Positions 35,197 through 45,167 are shown, counted from the first letter of the stretch. The stretch is DNA of 64,000 bases from Alsobacter ponti (GCF_024294805.1 NZ_JANCLU010000004.1:124001-188000); one strand, 5' to 3'. The notes: generated by a model not told the origin, from the sequence alone. Program-made: numbers and translations.

Positions 35197-36039
35197 ATGA
35201 ACGCTCCGTCGACCTCCCCTCTGACGGATGTCGTCGACGCGGCGCCCCCCCAGGCGCCGCGCTCGCGCGTTCACGCACCCGGCCGCTGGCTGATCGGGCT
35301 GGCGCTGCCGCTCGCGCTGGCGCTCGGCTGGGAGCTGGCCGTCCGCTTCGGCCTCGCCCAGGGCCGGCTGATGCCGCCGCCCTCGCGCATTTTCGCCGCC
35401 CTGACGGCGCTGGCGCGGTCCGGCGAGCTGACCACGCACATCATCGCCACGCTGATGCGCGTGCTCGCGGGCTTCGCGCTGGGGGCGGTCGCCGGCACGC
35501 TCATGGGGGCGCTCGCCGGCGCGTCCGAACTGTCGCGCCGCATCTTCGATCCCACGCTGCAGGCCCTGCGCGCGGTGCCGTCCATCGCCTGGGTGCCGCT
35601 GTTCCTCCTCTGGCTCGGCATTTTCGAGGCGTCCAAGGTGGCGCTCATCGCCGTGGGCGTGTTCTTCCCCGTCTATCTCGGCGTCGCCGGCGCCATCGAG
35701 GGCATCGACCGCAAGCTCCTGGAAGTCGGCCGCGTCTTCCGCCTGTCCCAGGCCGGGATGGTGCGGCGGGTGATGCTCCCGGCCGTCCTGCCGGAGTGGC
35801 TGATCGCCCTGCGCTCCGGGCTCGGGCTCGGCTTCATGTTCGTCGTGGCGGCCGAATTCATGGGCGCCTCGGAAGGGCTCGGCTACCTGCTCGTCGACGG
35901 CCAGCAGATCGGCAAGCCGGACCAGATCCTCGCCGCCATCATCACCTTCGCGGTGCTCGGCAAGATCTGCGACGCGGTGCTCGTGGCCGCCACGCGGCCG
36001 CTGGTGCGCTGGCAGGACACGGCGCGGAGCAGCCTGTGA
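35197..36039 (+). CDS. ABC permease (SsuC/TauC-like)
   Basis: Inner-membrane permease of 280 aa with six hydrophobic helices after a short hydrophilic N-terminus. The family motif WLGIFEASKVALIAVGVFFPVYL and the coupling loop LLEVGRVFRLSQAGMVRRVMLPAVLPEW are both typical of SsuC. GLGFMFVVAAEFMGASEGLGYL is another family hallmark. The gene follows the binding-protein gene by 48 bp. Its stop overlaps the ATPase start (TGATG). Confidence 0.92.
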   Translation: MNAPSTSPLTDVVDAAPPQAPRSRVHAPGRWLIGLALPLALALGWELAVRFGLAQGRLMPPPSRIFAALTALARSGELTTHIIATLMRVLAGFALGAVAGTLMGALAGASELSRRIFDPTLQALRAVPSIAWVPLFLLWLGIFEASKVALIAVGVFFPVYLGVAGAIEGIDRKLLEVGRVFRLSQAGMVRRVMLPAVLPEWLIALRSGLGLGFMFVVAAEFMGASEGLGYLLVDGQQIGKPDQILAAIITFAVLGKICDAVLVAATRPLVRWQDTARSSL

Positions 36040-36824
36040 TGTTCACCATCGAGCGTCTCACCAAGACCTACGCCGACGGCACCCGCGCCCTCTCGGACGT
36101 CTCCATCGCGCTCGAGGCGGGCGAAATCCTCGGAGTCGTCGGCGGCTCCGGCTGCGGCAAGACGACGCTGCTGCGCCTCGTCGCCGGGCTCGACCGCGCG
36201 ACGGGCGGGCGCATCGCCGTCGACGGCGAAACCATCGAGGGGCCGCACCCGGCCGTGGGCATCGTGTTCCAGGAGCCCCGCCTGCTCCCCTGGCTCAGCG
36301 TCGCCGACAATGTCGGGTTCGGCCTGGTGGACCGGCCGCGCGCCGAGAGGCTGGAGCGGGTGGCGGACGCGCTCGCGCGGGTCGGGCTCGCCGACTACGG
36401 CGCGCGCTGGCCGCGCGAGCTCTCGGGCGGCCAGCAGCAGCGCGTCGCCATTGCCCGCGCCTTCGTCACCAGCCCCAAGGTGCTGCTGCTCGACGAGCCC
36501 TTCTCCGCCCTCGACGCCTTCACCCGCGCCAGCCTGCACGAGCACCTGCTGTCGCTGTGGGAGGCGGGCCGGCAGACCATCGTCATCGTCACGCACGACG
36601 TGGAGGAGGCCGTCACGCTGGCCGACCGGGTCGTCGTGATGCGCCCGTGCCCCGGCCGCGTCTACGAGACGATCTCTGTCCATGCCGAGCGTCCGCGCGA
36701 CAGGCTCGGCGTGGGATTTGACAAGGCCAAGCGGCGCGTGCTCAACGCGCTGGACAGATCGCTTCGCGCGCCCGACGTCGAACGGGACCGCGCGGCCGCC
36801 CAGGGCGACGCGCTCTGGTGGTGA
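36039..36824 (+). CDS. ABC ATPase (SsuB/TauB-like)
   Basis: ATP-binding subunit of 261 aa. Walker A GGSGCGKTT, Q-loop VFQEPRLLPWLSV (diagnostic of the SsuB/NrtD group), signature LSGGQQQRVAIARAF, Walker B VLLLDEPFSALD and H-loop VTHDVEEAV are intact. The start ATG 36039 overlaps the permease stop by one base; the longer frame upstream is a shadow of the permease gene. There is no extra C-terminal regulatory domain. Confidence 0.93.
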   Translation: MFTIERLTKTYADGTRALSDVSIALEAGEILGVVGGSGCGKTTLLRLVAGLDRATGGRIAVDGETIEGPHPAVGIVFQEPRLLPWLSVADNVGFGLVDRPRAERLERVADALARVGLADYGARWPRELSGGQQQRVAIARAFVTSPKVLLLDEPFSALDAFTRASLHEHLLSLWEAGRQTIVIVTHDVEEAVTLADRVVVMRPCPGRVYETISVHAERPRDRLGVGFDKAKRRVLNALDRSLRAPDVERDRAAAQGDALWW

Positions 36825-36847
36825 ACACCCCCGAAGGAGACCCATCC

Positions 36848-37369
36848 ATGGACGCCATCGACGCCGACGCCCTGCGCGCCCTCCAGGCTCCCATCAAGTC
36901 GAAATACCGGGAGAACCCGGAAGCGGCGGTCATCACGCTGCGCGCCACCGGCGAGCTGGACGAGTCGAAGATCGCCTGCAAGGTCGAGACCGGCCGGGCG
37001 CTCGCCGTGGCGGGGTTGCATCCGGCCTCCGGCGGCACGGGCCTGGAGCTGTGCTCGGGCGACATGCTGCTCGAGGCGCTGGTGGCCTGCGCCGGCGTGA
37101 CGTTGAAGGCGGTCGCCACCGCGCTCGAGATTCCGCTGCGCAAGGGGACGGTGCGGGCCGAGGGCGACCTCGACTTCCGCGGCACGCTGGGCGTCGACCG
37201 CGAGGCCCCGGTCGGCTTCCGCGAGATCCGGCTGGCGTTCGACATCGACACCGACGCGCCGCAGGACAAGATCGACACGCTGCTGAAGCTGACGGAGCGC
37301 TACTGCGTCGTGTTCCAGACGATCAACCGCAAGCCCGAACTCACTGTCACGGTGAACCGGGCCGCCTGA
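36848..37369 (+). CDS. OsmC-family protein of the ABC operon
   Basis: OsmC/Ohr-like thiol-dependent protein of 173 aa. The first Cys lies in ALVACAGVTLKAVATAL and the second in LTERYCVVFQTI, so both active-site Cys positions are filled, unlike in the paralogue at 15775. The N-terminal part has a conserved GGTGLELCSGDMLLEAL. The ATG at 36848 follows GAAGGAGA at about 9 nt and lies 23 nt after the ATPase stop, which makes it the last gene of the importer operon. Co-transcription suggests that it handles a reactive thiol, sulfur compound or peroxide connected to the imported substrate (inference). Confidence 0.87.
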   Translation: MDAIDADALRALQAPIKSKYRENPEAAVITLRATGELDESKIACKVETGRALAVAGLHPASGGTGLELCSGDMLLEALVACAGVTLKAVATALEIPLRKGTVRAEGDLDFRGTLGVDREAPVGFREIRLAFDIDTDAPQDKIDTLLKLTERYCVVFQTINRKPELTVTVNRAA

Positions 37370-37389
37370 CAGGAGGGAGCGGCGCGCCC

Positions 37390-38334
37390 TCAGCGCGCCA
37401 GCTTGTCCTCGATGCACTCCCAGATCGACATGGCGAGATCGGGGCCGCCGAGGCGCTTGATGGCGCGCAGACCGGTGGGGGAGGTGACGTTGATCTCGGT
37501 GAGGTTGCCGGCGATCACGTCGATGCCGACGAAGATCAGCCCCATCTCGCGCAGCGCCGGGCCGATGCGCGAGCAGATCTCGCGCTCGCGGTCGCTGAGC
37601 TGGGTCGTCTCGGCCGCGCCGCCGCGCACCATGTTCGAGCGGATGTCGTTGGCGGCGGGCACGCGGTTGACCGCGCCCAGCGGTTCGCCGTCGACCAGGA
37701 TGATGCGCTTGTCGCCCTCGCTCACCTGCGGCAGGAAGCGCTGGACGACCCAGGGCTCCCGGAAGGTGACGGAGAACAGGTCGTAGAGCGAGCCGAAGTT
37801 CGGGTCCTTTTCCGCCACCTTGAACACCGCCGCGCCGCCGTTTCCGTACAGCGGCTTCATCACGATCTCGCCGTGCTCGGCCCGAAACGCCTCGATCTCC
37901 GCCTTGTCGCGGGTGATCAGCGTCGGCGGCATCAGGTCCGGGAACTCGGTGACGAAAATCTTCTCGGGCGCGTTGCGGACATGCTGGGGATTGTTGACGA
38001 CCAGCGTTCGCGGATGAACGCGCTCCAGCAGGTGGGTGGTGGTGATGTAGGCGAGGTCGAAGGGCGGGTCCTGCCTCAGCAGCACCACGTCGACCTCCGC
38101 CAGATCGCGCTTCTCCGGCTCGCCGAGGTCGAAATGCGCGCCCTTCACGTCCTGCACCGTGACGTGCCGCATGGTCGCGGTGACGCGGCCGTCGCGCATC
38201 GAGAGCTGGTCCGGCGTGTAGTAGTGCAGCCGGTGGCCGCGCGCCTGGGCCTCGAGCATGAGCGCGAAGGTCGAGTCGCCGGCGATGTTGATCTTGTCGA
38301 TGGGGTCCATCTGGACGGCGACGTTCAGCGTCAT
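37390..38334 (-). CDS. gshB: Glutathione synthetase
   Basis: Second enzyme of glutathione synthesis; joins gamma-Glu-Cys and Gly with ATP. The protein has 314 aa from ATG 38334, which is preceded by GGGAG at about 7 nt and gives the canonical N-terminus [12 protein letters not shown]. The ATP-grasp core is visible in [34 protein letters not shown] and the metal-site region [20 protein letters not shown]. It lies in the usual alphaproteobacterial order gshB, yraN, rsmI. A 20-bp gap separates its stop from that of the converging OsmC gene. Confidence 0.97.
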   Translation of the reverse strand: MTLNVAVQMDPIDKINIAGDSTFALMLEAQARGHRLHYYTPDQLSMRDGRVTATMRHVTVQDVKGAHFDLGEPEKRDLAEVDVVLLRQDPPFDLAYITTTHLLERVHPRTLVVNNPQHVRNAPEKIFVTEFPDLMPPTLITRDKAEIEAFRAEHGEIVMKPLYGNGGAAVFKVAEKDPNFGSLYDLFSVTFREPWVVQRFLPQVSEGDKRIILVDGEPLGAVNRVPAANDIRSNMVRGGAAETTQLSDREREICSRIGPALREMGLIFVGIDVIAGNLTEINVTSPTGLRAIKRLGGPDLAMSIWECIEDKLAR

Positions 38335-38439
38335 GGGCGGCTCCCCGAAGCGGGCGGTGTCGATGCGGCGCACCATTGCCCGCTTCGGCCCCGCGAGGCA
38401 ACCGTGACGCCGGCAGGGCTGCCGGGCGCGCGGCGACGC

Positions 38440-38817
38440 TCAGGCCGGAAGGCCGAACGCGTCCTCGACATGGCGGGGCCAACGCGCCGGGGCGACCAGC
38501 ACGGCGTCGCAGCGCAGCGTGAAGCCCGTGCTCCACGGATGGCGCGCCCGCCAGTGGTCGACCGCGCGGGCGAAGCGCCGCTGTTTCTCGGGCGTGATCG
38601 CCCAGCCGGCGGCGAGCAGGTCTGCGCGCGCCTTCACCTCGACGAAGACGACCGTGTCGCCCCGGCGCGCCACCAGGTCGATCTCGCCGCCCCCGCCGGA
38701 ATAGCGGCGCGCCAGGATGCGATAGCCCTTGAGCGTCAGCACGGCGGCGGCGGCGAACTCCGCCCAGTGTCCGCGGCGCAGCGCGGCGCGGCGCTGCGCC
38801 GGGGCGCGGGCGCTCAT
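38440..38817 (-). CDS. UPF0102 / YraN-family endonuclease-like protein
   Basis: Restriction-endonuclease-like fold protein of 125 aa. The core ILARRYSGGGGEIDLVARRGDTVVFVEVKAR holds the Glu, Asp, and E-x-K residues of the nuclease-like site. RRFARAVDHWRARHP and LRCDAVLV complete the pattern. Its exact substrate is unknown; a role in recombination or DNA repair is often suggested. It overlaps the end of rsmI by 4 nt (rsmI stop, this start), so both are coupled. Confidence 0.9.
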   Translation of the reverse strand: MSARAPAQRRAALRRGHWAEFAAAAVLTLKGYRILARRYSGGGGEIDLVARRGDTVVFVEVKARADLLAAGWAITPEKQRRFARAVDHWRARHPWSTGFTLRCDAVLVAPARWPRHVEDAFGLPA

Positions 38818-39746
38818 CGCTTCACCAGCGCGACGGCGCGCGCGTAGACGCGCTTGCGCGGCAGGCCGGTCTCCTGGGCCGCCACGTCGACCGCGTCCTT
38901 CACCGAAAGCGTCTCCAGAAGCTCCGCCAGGCGGGCGTCGAGGTCGGCGTCGCTGGCGCGCGGGGCCGCGTCCTCGCCGGGGGGGCCGATCAGCACGACG
39001 ATCTCGCCTTTCGGGGTCGGCTCGGCGGCGAACTGCGCGGCGAGCGCGTCCAGCGGGCCGCGCCGCACCGTCTCGAACATCTTGGTCAGTTCGCGCGCCA
39101 CGGCGGCCGGGCGGGGTCCCAGCGCCTCGGCGGCGTCGGCCAGCATCTCGGCGACGCGGCGCGGCGATTCGAAGAACACCAGCGTGCCGGGAATCGAACG
39201 CAGGGCCTCCAGCCGTTCGCGCCGCGCGCCGGCTCGTGGCGGCAGGAAGCCCTCGAAGAAAAACCGATCCGTCGGCAGTCCCGCCACCACCAGGGCGGCG
39301 AGCACGGCGGACGCGCCCGGCACGGTGGAGACGCGCAGCCCCTCGGCCTGGGCCGCCTCGACCAGCTTGAAGCCGGGGTCCGACACCAGCGGCGTGCCGG
39401 CGTCCGAGACGAGGGCGAGCCGCTGACCCTCGCGAAGCCGCTGCAGCACGCGCGGGCGCATCTCGGCGGCGTTGTGCTCGTGATAGGCGACGAGCGGCGT
39501 CGCGATGCCGTAATGGGCGAGCAGCGTCTTCGTCACCCGCGTGTCCTCGGCGAGAATCGCATCGGCGGCCGCCAGCGTCGACAGCGCGCGGAACGAAATG
39601 TCGCCCAAATTGCCGATCGGCGTCGCGACGACGTGCAGGCCGGGGGCGAGCGGCGTCGCCTCGGCGCGGATTCCGAAGGCGGTGAAGGAGGAGGGCGCGT
39701 GCGTCGACCGGCGGGACGCGGCGTGCGGGTCGTGGGGTTGGCTCAT
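38814..39746 (-). CDS. rsmI: 16S rRNA 2'-O-ribose C1402 methyltransferase RsmI
   Basis: SAM-dependent methyltransferase of the tetrapyrrole-methylase fold, 310 aa, that modifies C1402 in the ribosomal decoding centre. VVATPIGNLGDIS, LAEDTRVTKTLL, SDAGTPLVSDPG and FESPRRVAEML are all family signatures. The C-terminal helical extension (AELLETLSVKDAVDVAAQ, LPRKRVYARAVAL) is typical. ATG 39746 was chosen over a longer open frame because the conserved core begins about 35 residues in. It is the first gene of the rsmI, yraN, gshB run and divergent from the LppC-like gene. Confidence 0.96.
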   Translation of the reverse strand: MSQPHDPHAASRRSTHAPSSFTAFGIRAEATPLAPGLHVVATPIGNLGDISFRALSTLAAADAILAEDTRVTKTLLAHYGIATPLVAYHEHNAAEMRPRVLQRLREGQRLALVSDAGTPLVSDPGFKLVEAAQAEGLRVSTVPGASAVLAALVVAGLPTDRFFFEGFLPPRAGARRERLEALRSIPGTLVFFESPRRVAEMLADAAEALGPRPAAVARELTKMFETVRRGPLDALAAQFAAEPTPKGEIVVLIGPPGEDAAPRASDADLDARLAELLETLSVKDAVDVAAQETGLPRKRVYARAVALVKR

Positions 39747-39940
39747 GACGGCTCCGGTGAGTTTCGACCTTCGCACGCGAGCCAGAGCTTCGCCAAGCTT
39801 TGCAGCGCCCGATGCATCGGGTTTAATGAGAATGAAAGACAAGTTTCGTCGAATAACGCCGGATTTTATTGGAATTCGGGCGGCCACGCGCAACCTTCGA
39901 AGCGCGCCCGCGCCGCCCCGCCTGCAGGAGGATCGCTGAC

Positions 39941-41146
39941 GTGCCGTTTCAAGCCATGACACGCGGATGGACGGACGAAGCGCGGCGCGCGGCGCGGATC
40001 GCCGCGGCGGGCCTCGTGGCGGGGATCCTGGCCGCCTGCTCGGGCGGGCCGAACATTCCCGGACTGAGCAATCTGGGCGCGAGCCCGACGCCCCAGGCGG
40101 AGGCTCCGCCGCCGGTGCCGGGCGGACTGCGCGTGGGCGTCATCCTGCCGGTCTCGGCGGCCGGCAATGTCGGGGCGGCGGGCGTCGCGATGCGCAACGC
40201 CGCCGAGATGGCGGCGGCCGAATTCAACAATCCGAAGGTGCAGCTGCTGGTCAAGGATGACGGCGGCACGCCCGACGGCGCGCGCGCCGCGGCGCAGCAG
40301 GCGCTGGCGGAAGGCGTCGACGTCATCGTCGGCCCGCTGATCGCGCCGTCCGTGCAGGCGGTCGGGCAGGTGGCGCGCGGGGCCGGCAAGCCGGTCATCG
40401 CCTTCTCCACCGATTCCAGCGTCGCCGGACCGGGCGTCTACCTGCTGAGCTTCCTGCCGGAAACCGAGGTGGACCGCATCGTCGAGTACGCCAGCTCGCG
40501 CGGCAAGAAGTCGATCGCCGCCCTCGTGCCGAACACGGCCTACGGCAACGTGGTCGCCGCCGCCTTCCAGGAGTCGGCCGCCCGGCGCGGCGTCCGCGTC
40601 GCGGCGATGGAGCGCTACACGACGAACGACCGCGCCGCGCTGGCGGCCTCCGCCCAGCGCATCGCCGCGATGGGCGACCTCGTCGACGCGCTGTTCCTGC
40701 CCGAGAACGGCGACGGCATGGCGGCGGCGGCCGGCGCAATCGCGGCGGCGGGCCTCGACGGGCGCAAGGTCCAGCTCCTCGGCACCTCGGCGTGGGACGA
40801 CCCGCGCGTCACCTCGATCAAGACCGTCCAGGGCGGATGGTACGCCGCGCCCGACCGGGCAGGGTATGGCGGCTTCGCGTCGCGCTACCGCGCCAAGTTC
40901 GGCGGCGATCCGGTGCGCAGCGCCAGCCTCGCCTACGACGCGGTGTTCCTGGTGGAGGCGCTGTTCGCCAAGTCCGGCGTGGCGGGGCTGAGCGAGGCGA
41001 CGCTGACCAACCCGGACGGCGTCATCGGCACCGACGGCCTGTTCCGCTTCCGGCCGGACGGCGTCAACCAGCGCGGTCTTGCCGTGTATCAGGCCGGCGG
41101 CGGCGTGCTGAGCCCGGCTCCGCGCGCCTTCGCGGCGGGCACCTGA
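39941..41146 (+). CDS. LppC-like lipoprotein (penicillin-binding protein activator family)
   Basis: Lipoprotein with a periplasmic binding protein type-1 fold, related to LpoA/LppC activators of peptidoglycan synthases. The start is GTG 39941, with AGGAGG 8 nt upstream. A hydrophobic segment ends in the lipobox LAAC near residue 30. A Pro-rich linker follows, then LRVGVILPVSAAGNVGAAGVAMRNAAEMA, the start of the binding-protein fold. At 401 aa it is shorter than enterobacterial LpoA because it lacks the N-terminal TPR domain, as usual in alphaproteobacteria. It is divergent from rsmI, the conserved neighbourhood for this gene. Confidence 0.88.
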   Translation: MPFQAMTRGWTDEARRAARIAAAGLVAGILAACSGGPNIPGLSNLGASPTPQAEAPPPVPGGLRVGVILPVSAAGNVGAAGVAMRNAAEMAAAEFNNPKVQLLVKDDGGTPDGARAAAQQALAEGVDVIVGPLIAPSVQAVGQVARGAGKPVIAFSTDSSVAGPGVYLLSFLPETEVDRIVEYASSRGKKSIAALVPNTAYGNVVAAAFQESAARRGVRVAAMERYTTNDRAALAASAQRIAAMGDLVDALFLPENGDGMAAAAGAIAAAGLDGRKVQLLGTSAWDDPRVTSIKTVQGGWYAAPDRAGYGGFASRYRAKFGGDPVRSASLAYDAVFLVEALFAKSGVAGLSEATLTNPDGVIGTDGLFRFRPDGVNQRGLAVYQAGGGVLSPAPRAFAAGT

Positions 41147-41163
41147 CGCGGCGGCCTGGCGGC

Positions 41164-42327
41164 TCAGGCCGCCAGGTCGGCCACGATGGCGTCGAGCACC
41201 GGGAAGCCTTCGCGGGAGACGCGCAGGCGGCCGTCGGTCAGGCTCTCCACCAGGCCCTGGGCGCGCAACTCGCGCAGGCGCGCCTGGTCGATGCGACGGC
41301 CCGACAGGCGCGCGAAGCGCTCGGGGTCGATCCCCTCGGTCAGCCGCAGCCCCATGAGCAGGAATTCGTCCCCCTCCGCCTCGGGCGACAGGCGCTCGGT
41401 CTCGACGATGCCGTGGCCGACCGTCTCGACGCGCTCCAGCCAGGCTTCGGGGGACAGCTCCGTGGAGAGCGCCAGCCGGCCGGAGTCGGTCACCAGCCGC
41501 GCGTGCGCGCCCGGCCCCACGCCGGCGTACTCGCCGTAGCGCCAATAGACGAGGTTGTGCCGGCACTCCGCGCCCGGACGGGCGTGGTTGGAGATCTCGT
41601 AGGCCGGCAGGCCGTGGCGCTCGCAAACGTCCCGCGTCGTGTCGAACAGGGCGCGCGCCACCTCCGGCTCAGGCGTCACGAGCTTGCCGGCGTCGCGCAG
41701 GCGCTCGAACACCGTCCCCGGCTCGATGGTGAGCTGGTAGAGCGACAAATGCTCCGCCGCGCGGCGGATGGCCTCGTCCAGTTCCGCCGCCCACGCCGCC
41801 GGCGTCTGACCCGGGCGGGCGTAGATCAGGTCGAACGAGGTGCGCCCGAACACTGAATTGGCGGTTTCCACCGCGTGCATCGCCTCCTCGACCGAGTGCA
41901 GCCGCCCGAGGGCGCGCAGGTCCACGTCGTTCATGGCCTGCACGCCCAGCGAAACGCGGTTGACGCCGGCGGCGCGGTAGCCGCGCAGACGGCCCGCCTC
42001 GACGCTGGTGGGATTGGCCTCCAGCGTCACCTCGACGTCGGGGGCGACCGTCCAGTTCGCGGCGATGGCGTCCAGCACGGCCGCGACGGTGCCGGGCTGC
42101 ATCAGGGAGGGCGTGCCGCCGCCGAGGAAGATGCTGCCGACGGTGCGCCCCCGCGTCATTTCCGCCTGGTGCGCGATCTCGCGCGCGAACGCCGCCGCAA
42201 AGCGCGGCTCGTCGACGCGCTGGAAGCGGACATGGCTGTTGAAGTCGCAATACGGGCACTTCGACGCGCAGAAGGGCCAATGGACATAGACCCCGAAGCC
42301 GGCGTCGAAGGGCGGCAATGTGCTCAT
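41164..42327 (-). CDS. hemW: Radical SAM haem chaperone HemW
   Basis: HemN-like protein of 387 aa that transfers haem to respiratory proteins. The iron-sulfur motif is CASKCPYC (C-x3-C-x2-C) and lacks the fourth Cys found in HemN, which separates the two families. YVHWPFC, FLGGGTPSLM, VSLGVQAMNDVDLRALGR and YEISNHARPG are all typical. It lies 82 bp after rdgB on the same strand and converges on the LppC-like gene. True HemN is at 25433-26824. Confidence 0.95.
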   Translation of the reverse strand: MSTLPPFDAGFGVYVHWPFCASKCPYCDFNSHVRFQRVDEPRFAAAFAREIAHQAEMTRGRTVGSIFLGGGTPSLMQPGTVAAVLDAIAANWTVAPDVEVTLEANPTSVEAGRLRGYRAAGVNRVSLGVQAMNDVDLRALGRLHSVEEAMHAVETANSVFGRTSFDLIYARPGQTPAAWAAELDEAIRRAAEHLSLYQLTIEPGTVFERLRDAGKLVTPEPEVARALFDTTRDVCERHGLPAYEISNHARPGAECRHNLVYWRYGEYAGVGPGAHARLVTDSGRLALSTELSPEAWLERVETVGHGIVETERLSPEAEGDEFLLMGLRLTEGIDPERFARLSGRRIDQARLRELRAQGLVESLTDGRLRVSREGFPVLDAIVADLAA

Positions 42328-42409
42328 GGCGCCTGTTTGGGGGCTCGACGCCGCGAAAGCAAGGGAAAGGCGCGGACGGCCCGGCTGCGGCCGACGCGAT
42401 GGTTTCCGG

Positions 42410-43039
42410 TCAGTCGCGCCCGTTGAGACAAGCCGAGGCGAGCATCAGGAAGGCCCGCGCCCGGTGCGACAGGCCGAGGCCGCGCGGCGGCAGCCCGTGC
42501 TTCTCGTCCGAAGTCATTTCGCCGAAGGTGCGCGAGTGGCCCTCCGGCAGGAACGCGGGGTCGTAGCCGAATCCGGCGTCGCCGCGCGGCGGCCACACCA
42601 GCACACCGTCGACGCGCCCCTCGAACTCCTCGACATGGCCGTCCGGCCAGGCAACGCAGAGCGCCGACACGAACCAGGCGCGCCGGTCGTCGCCGCCCTT
42701 GTCGCGCACGGCGTCCTCGACCGTCCGCATGGCGTGGGCGAAGTCCTTGTCCGGCCCGGCCCAGCGCGCCGAGTAGATGCCGGGCGCGCCTTCCAGCGCC
42801 GCCACGCACAGCCCGCTGTCGTCGGCGATGGCGGGAAGTCCCGTCGCGTCGGCGGCGGCGCTCGCCTTGATGCGCGCGTTGGCGAGGAAGCTGTCGCCCG
42901 TCTCGTCAGGCTCCGGCAGGCCGAGTTCGCCGGCCGAGACGGCCTCGACGCCGTGCGGGGCCAGCAGCTCGCGCATTTCGCGCAGCTTGCCGGAGTTGTG
43001 CGTGGCGATGACGACCTTTCCCGCGAGCTGGCGCGCCAT
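42410..43039 (-). CDS. rdgB: XTP/dITP diphosphatase RdgB (Ham1)
   Basis: House-cleaning nucleotide pyrophosphatase that removes dITP, XTP and related non-canonical triphosphates. The protein has 209 aa with [11 protein letters not shown] at the N-terminus, [11 protein letters not shown] (catalytic Asp), [19 protein letters not shown] and [16 protein letters not shown]. The ATG at 43039 lies 2 bp after the rph stop, so the two genes are coupled. The family call is certain. Confidence 0.96.
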   Translation of the reverse strand: MARQLAGKVVIATHNSGKLREMRELLAPHGVEAVSAGELGLPEPDETGDSFLANARIKASAAADATGLPAIADDSGLCVAALEGAPGIYSARWAGPDKDFAHAMRTVEDAVRDKGGDDRRAWFVSALCVAWPDGHVEEFEGRVDGVLVWPPRGDAGFGYDPAFLPEGHSRTFGEMTSDEKHGLPPRGLGLSHRARAFLMLASACLNGRD

Positions 43040-43041
43040 GG

Positions 43042-43755
43042 TCACATCACCGCCAGCTTCTGCAGCTCGATGAGCCGGCCGACGCCCTGCCGCGCCAGGC
43101 GCAGCATGGCCAGCAGCTCCTCCTCGGAGAACGGCTTGCCCTCGGCGGTGCCCTGCACCTCGACGAGGCCGCCCGCGCCCGTGATGACGAAATTGGCGTC
43201 CGTTTCCGCGCTGGAATCCTCGGCGTAGTCGAGGTCGAGCACCGGCACGCCCTGCGCGACGCCGCACGAGATGGCCGCCACGTGGTCGCGCAGCGGATTG
43301 CCGGAGACCATGGAGCGCCCGCGCATCCATTGCAGGCAGTCGTGCAGCGCCACCCAGCCGCCGGTGATGGCGGCGGTCCGCGTGCCGCCGTCCGCCTGCA
43401 GCACGTCGCAGTCGATCACGATCTGCTTCTCCCCGATCGCCGCCAGGTCGACGACGGAGCGCAGCGAGCGGCCGATCAGGCGCTGGATCTCCTGCGTTCG
43501 GCCGGAGGGCTTGCCGGCCGTCACCTCGCGGCGGGTACGCTCGTGGGTGGCGCGCGGCAGCATGGCGTATTCCGCCGTCACCCAGCCCTTGCCGGTGCCG
43601 CGAAGCCACGGCGGGGCGCGCTCCTCCAGGCTGGCCGTGCACAGGACGTGGGTTTCGCCGAACTTCACCAGGCACGAGCCCTCGGCATAGCGGGCGACGC
43701 CGCGCTCGAGGCTGACCTTGCGAAGCTCGTCGGCGGCGCGTTTGGACGGGCGCAT
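43042..43755 (-). CDS. rph: Ribonuclease PH
   Basis: Phosphorolytic 3'-5' exoribonuclease that trims tRNA 3' ends, 237 aa. [19 protein letters not shown] is a canonical start, followed by [23 protein letters not shown] (phosphate-binding Arg residues), [18 protein letters not shown] and [20 protein letters not shown] 43755 is used; the open frame runs 21 residues further upstream without support. Divergent from hrcA, with 143 bp between the starts; the same arrangement is common in Rhizobiales. Confidence 0.97.
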   Translation of the reverse strand: MRPSKRAADELRKVSLERGVARYAEGSCLVKFGETHVLCTASLEERAPPWLRGTGKGWVTAEYAMLPRATHERTRREVTAGKPSGRTQEIQRLIGRSLRSVVDLAAIGEKQIVIDCDVLQADGGTRTAAITGGWVALHDCLQWMRGRSMVSGNPLRDHVAAISCGVAQGVPVLDLDYAEDSSAETDANFVITGAGGLVEVQGTAEGKPFSEEELLAMLRLARQGVGRLIELQKLAVM

Positions 43756-43898
43756 GGCCTCTCCGGGAAGGTGTCGATCAGGGAAGGGGGTTCTAGGCCC
43801 GCCGGCCCGAGACCGCAAGCCGGCGTCTTGATCGCGGGCGGGTCCATGCCCACACTCAAGGTTGGAACCGGGCCGATTCCGGGCTGCTGTCGGATGAG

Positions 43899-44978
43899 AT
43901 GATCAAGGACGTCTTTCCCCACGCCGGCGGGACGCTGGTGGATATCAACGATCGTTCGCGGGAGATCTTCCGGCGCATCGTCGAGAGCTATCTCGCGACG
44001 GGCGACCCGGTCGGCTCGCGCAATCTATCGCGCATCCTGCCGATGTCGCTGTCGCCCGCCTCCGTGCGCAACGTGATGGCCGATCTCGAGGCGGCGGGGC
44101 TGATCTACGCGCCGCACACCAGCGCCGGCCGCCTGCCCACCGAGGCGGGGCTGCGCTTCTTCGTCGATGCGCTGCTGGAGGTCGGCGACGTGTCGGCCGA
44201 GGACCGCCTGCGAATCGAGGCCGAAGTGAAGGCCTCCGGGCAGAACAAGACCACCGAAGGCATCCTCGCCGAAGCGTCGGCCCTGCTCTCGGGCCTGTCG
44301 CGCGGGGCAGGCGTGGTGGCGACATCCAAGGCGTCGGCCCGGCTCAAGCACATCGAGTTCGTGCGGCTCGAGCCCGCCAAGGCGCTCGCCGTGATAGTCG
44401 CCGAAGACGGCGCGGTGGAAAACCGCATCGTCGACCTGCCGCCCGGCCTGCCCTCGTCCGCGCTCGTGGAGGCCTCGAACTACCTGTCGGCGCGCATTCG
44501 CGGCAAGACGCTGGCCGATCTCGGCGCGGAGATCGCCGCCGAGCGCGGCCGCGCCGAACAGGAGTTGGACGCGTTGACCGCCCGGCTCGTCGAAAGCGGG
44601 CTGGCGAGCTGGGGCGGCCAGGCGGAGAGCCGGCAGCTCATCGTGCGCGGCCAGGCCAACCTGCTGGACGACCTCAAGGCCATCGAGGACCTCGAGCGCA
44701 TCCGTCTGCTGTTCGCGGACCTCGAGACGAAGAAGGACGTCATCGACCTGCTCGCCCGCGCCGAGCAGGGGGAGGGCGTGCGCATCTTCATCGGCTCCGA
44801 GACCAAGCTGTTCTCGCTCTCCGGCTCCTCGCTCATCGCCGCTCCGTTCCGCGACGCCAGCCAGAAGATCGTCGGCGTCGTGGGCGTCATCGGCCCCACC
44901 CGGCTCAACTACGCCCGCATCGTGCCGATGGTCGACTACACCGCCAAGGTCGTGAGCCGCCTGCTCAACGGGCGCTGA
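43899..44978 (+). CDS. hrcA: Heat-inducible transcription repressor HrcA
   Basis: Repressor of groESL/dnaK-type heat-shock genes through CIRCE elements, 359 aa. The N-terminal winged helix shows [31 protein letters not shown] and [21 protein letters not shown]. The C-terminal GAF-like part ends [19 protein letters not shown] 43899 gives a slightly extended N-terminus; an internal start near the [11 protein letters not shown] segment is also possible. I see no CIRCE sequence (TTAGCACTC-N9-GAGTGCTAA) in the window, so its targets lie elsewhere. grpE, its usual neighbour, is about 15 kb downstream. Confidence 0.96.
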   Translation: MIKDVFPHAGGTLVDINDRSREIFRRIVESYLATGDPVGSRNLSRILPMSLSPASVRNVMADLEAAGLIYAPHTSAGRLPTEAGLRFFVDALLEVGDVSAEDRLRIEAEVKASGQNKTTEGILAEASALLSGLSRGAGVVATSKASARLKHIEFVRLEPAKALAVIVAEDGAVENRIVDLPPGLPSSALVEASNYLSARIRGKTLADLGAEIAAERGRAEQELDALTARLVESGLASWGGQAESRQLIVRGQANLLDDLKAIEDLERIRLLFADLETKKDVIDLLARAEQGEGVRIFIGSETKLFSLSGSSLIAAPFRDASQKIVGVVGVIGPTRLNYARIVPMVDYTAKVVSRLLNGR

Positions 44979-45111
44979 GCGCCGCGAGGGTTTACGGACT
45001 TGCGCGCGGGCCGTCGCCGGTCGTTCTGCGTGGATCCCTGCCGACGTCGTCGCCCTGATTTTCGCCCGCCCGCGCCTCCCGAGTGGCTTGGGGAGCGCGG
45101 CGAAACCTCGC

Positions 45112-45139
45112 TTGCGCTCACCGCGCCGTCCGCTATAAG
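45112..45139 (+). promoter_or_regulatory. Promoter of tRNA-Ser
   Basis: TTGCGC (45112-45117), a 16-bp spacer and TATAAG (45134-45139) lie 28 bp before the tRNA. The CTATAAG form is common at alphaproteobacterial stable-RNA promoters. Confidence 0.5.
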
Positions 45140-45167
45140 GGCTCGCGCCCGCCGAATGGCGTGCCGT

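Noticed and set aside
43756-43898. CIRCE element in the rph/hrcA gap
   Set aside because: No TTAGCACTC-N9-GAGTGCTAA sequence is present there or elsewhere in the window.
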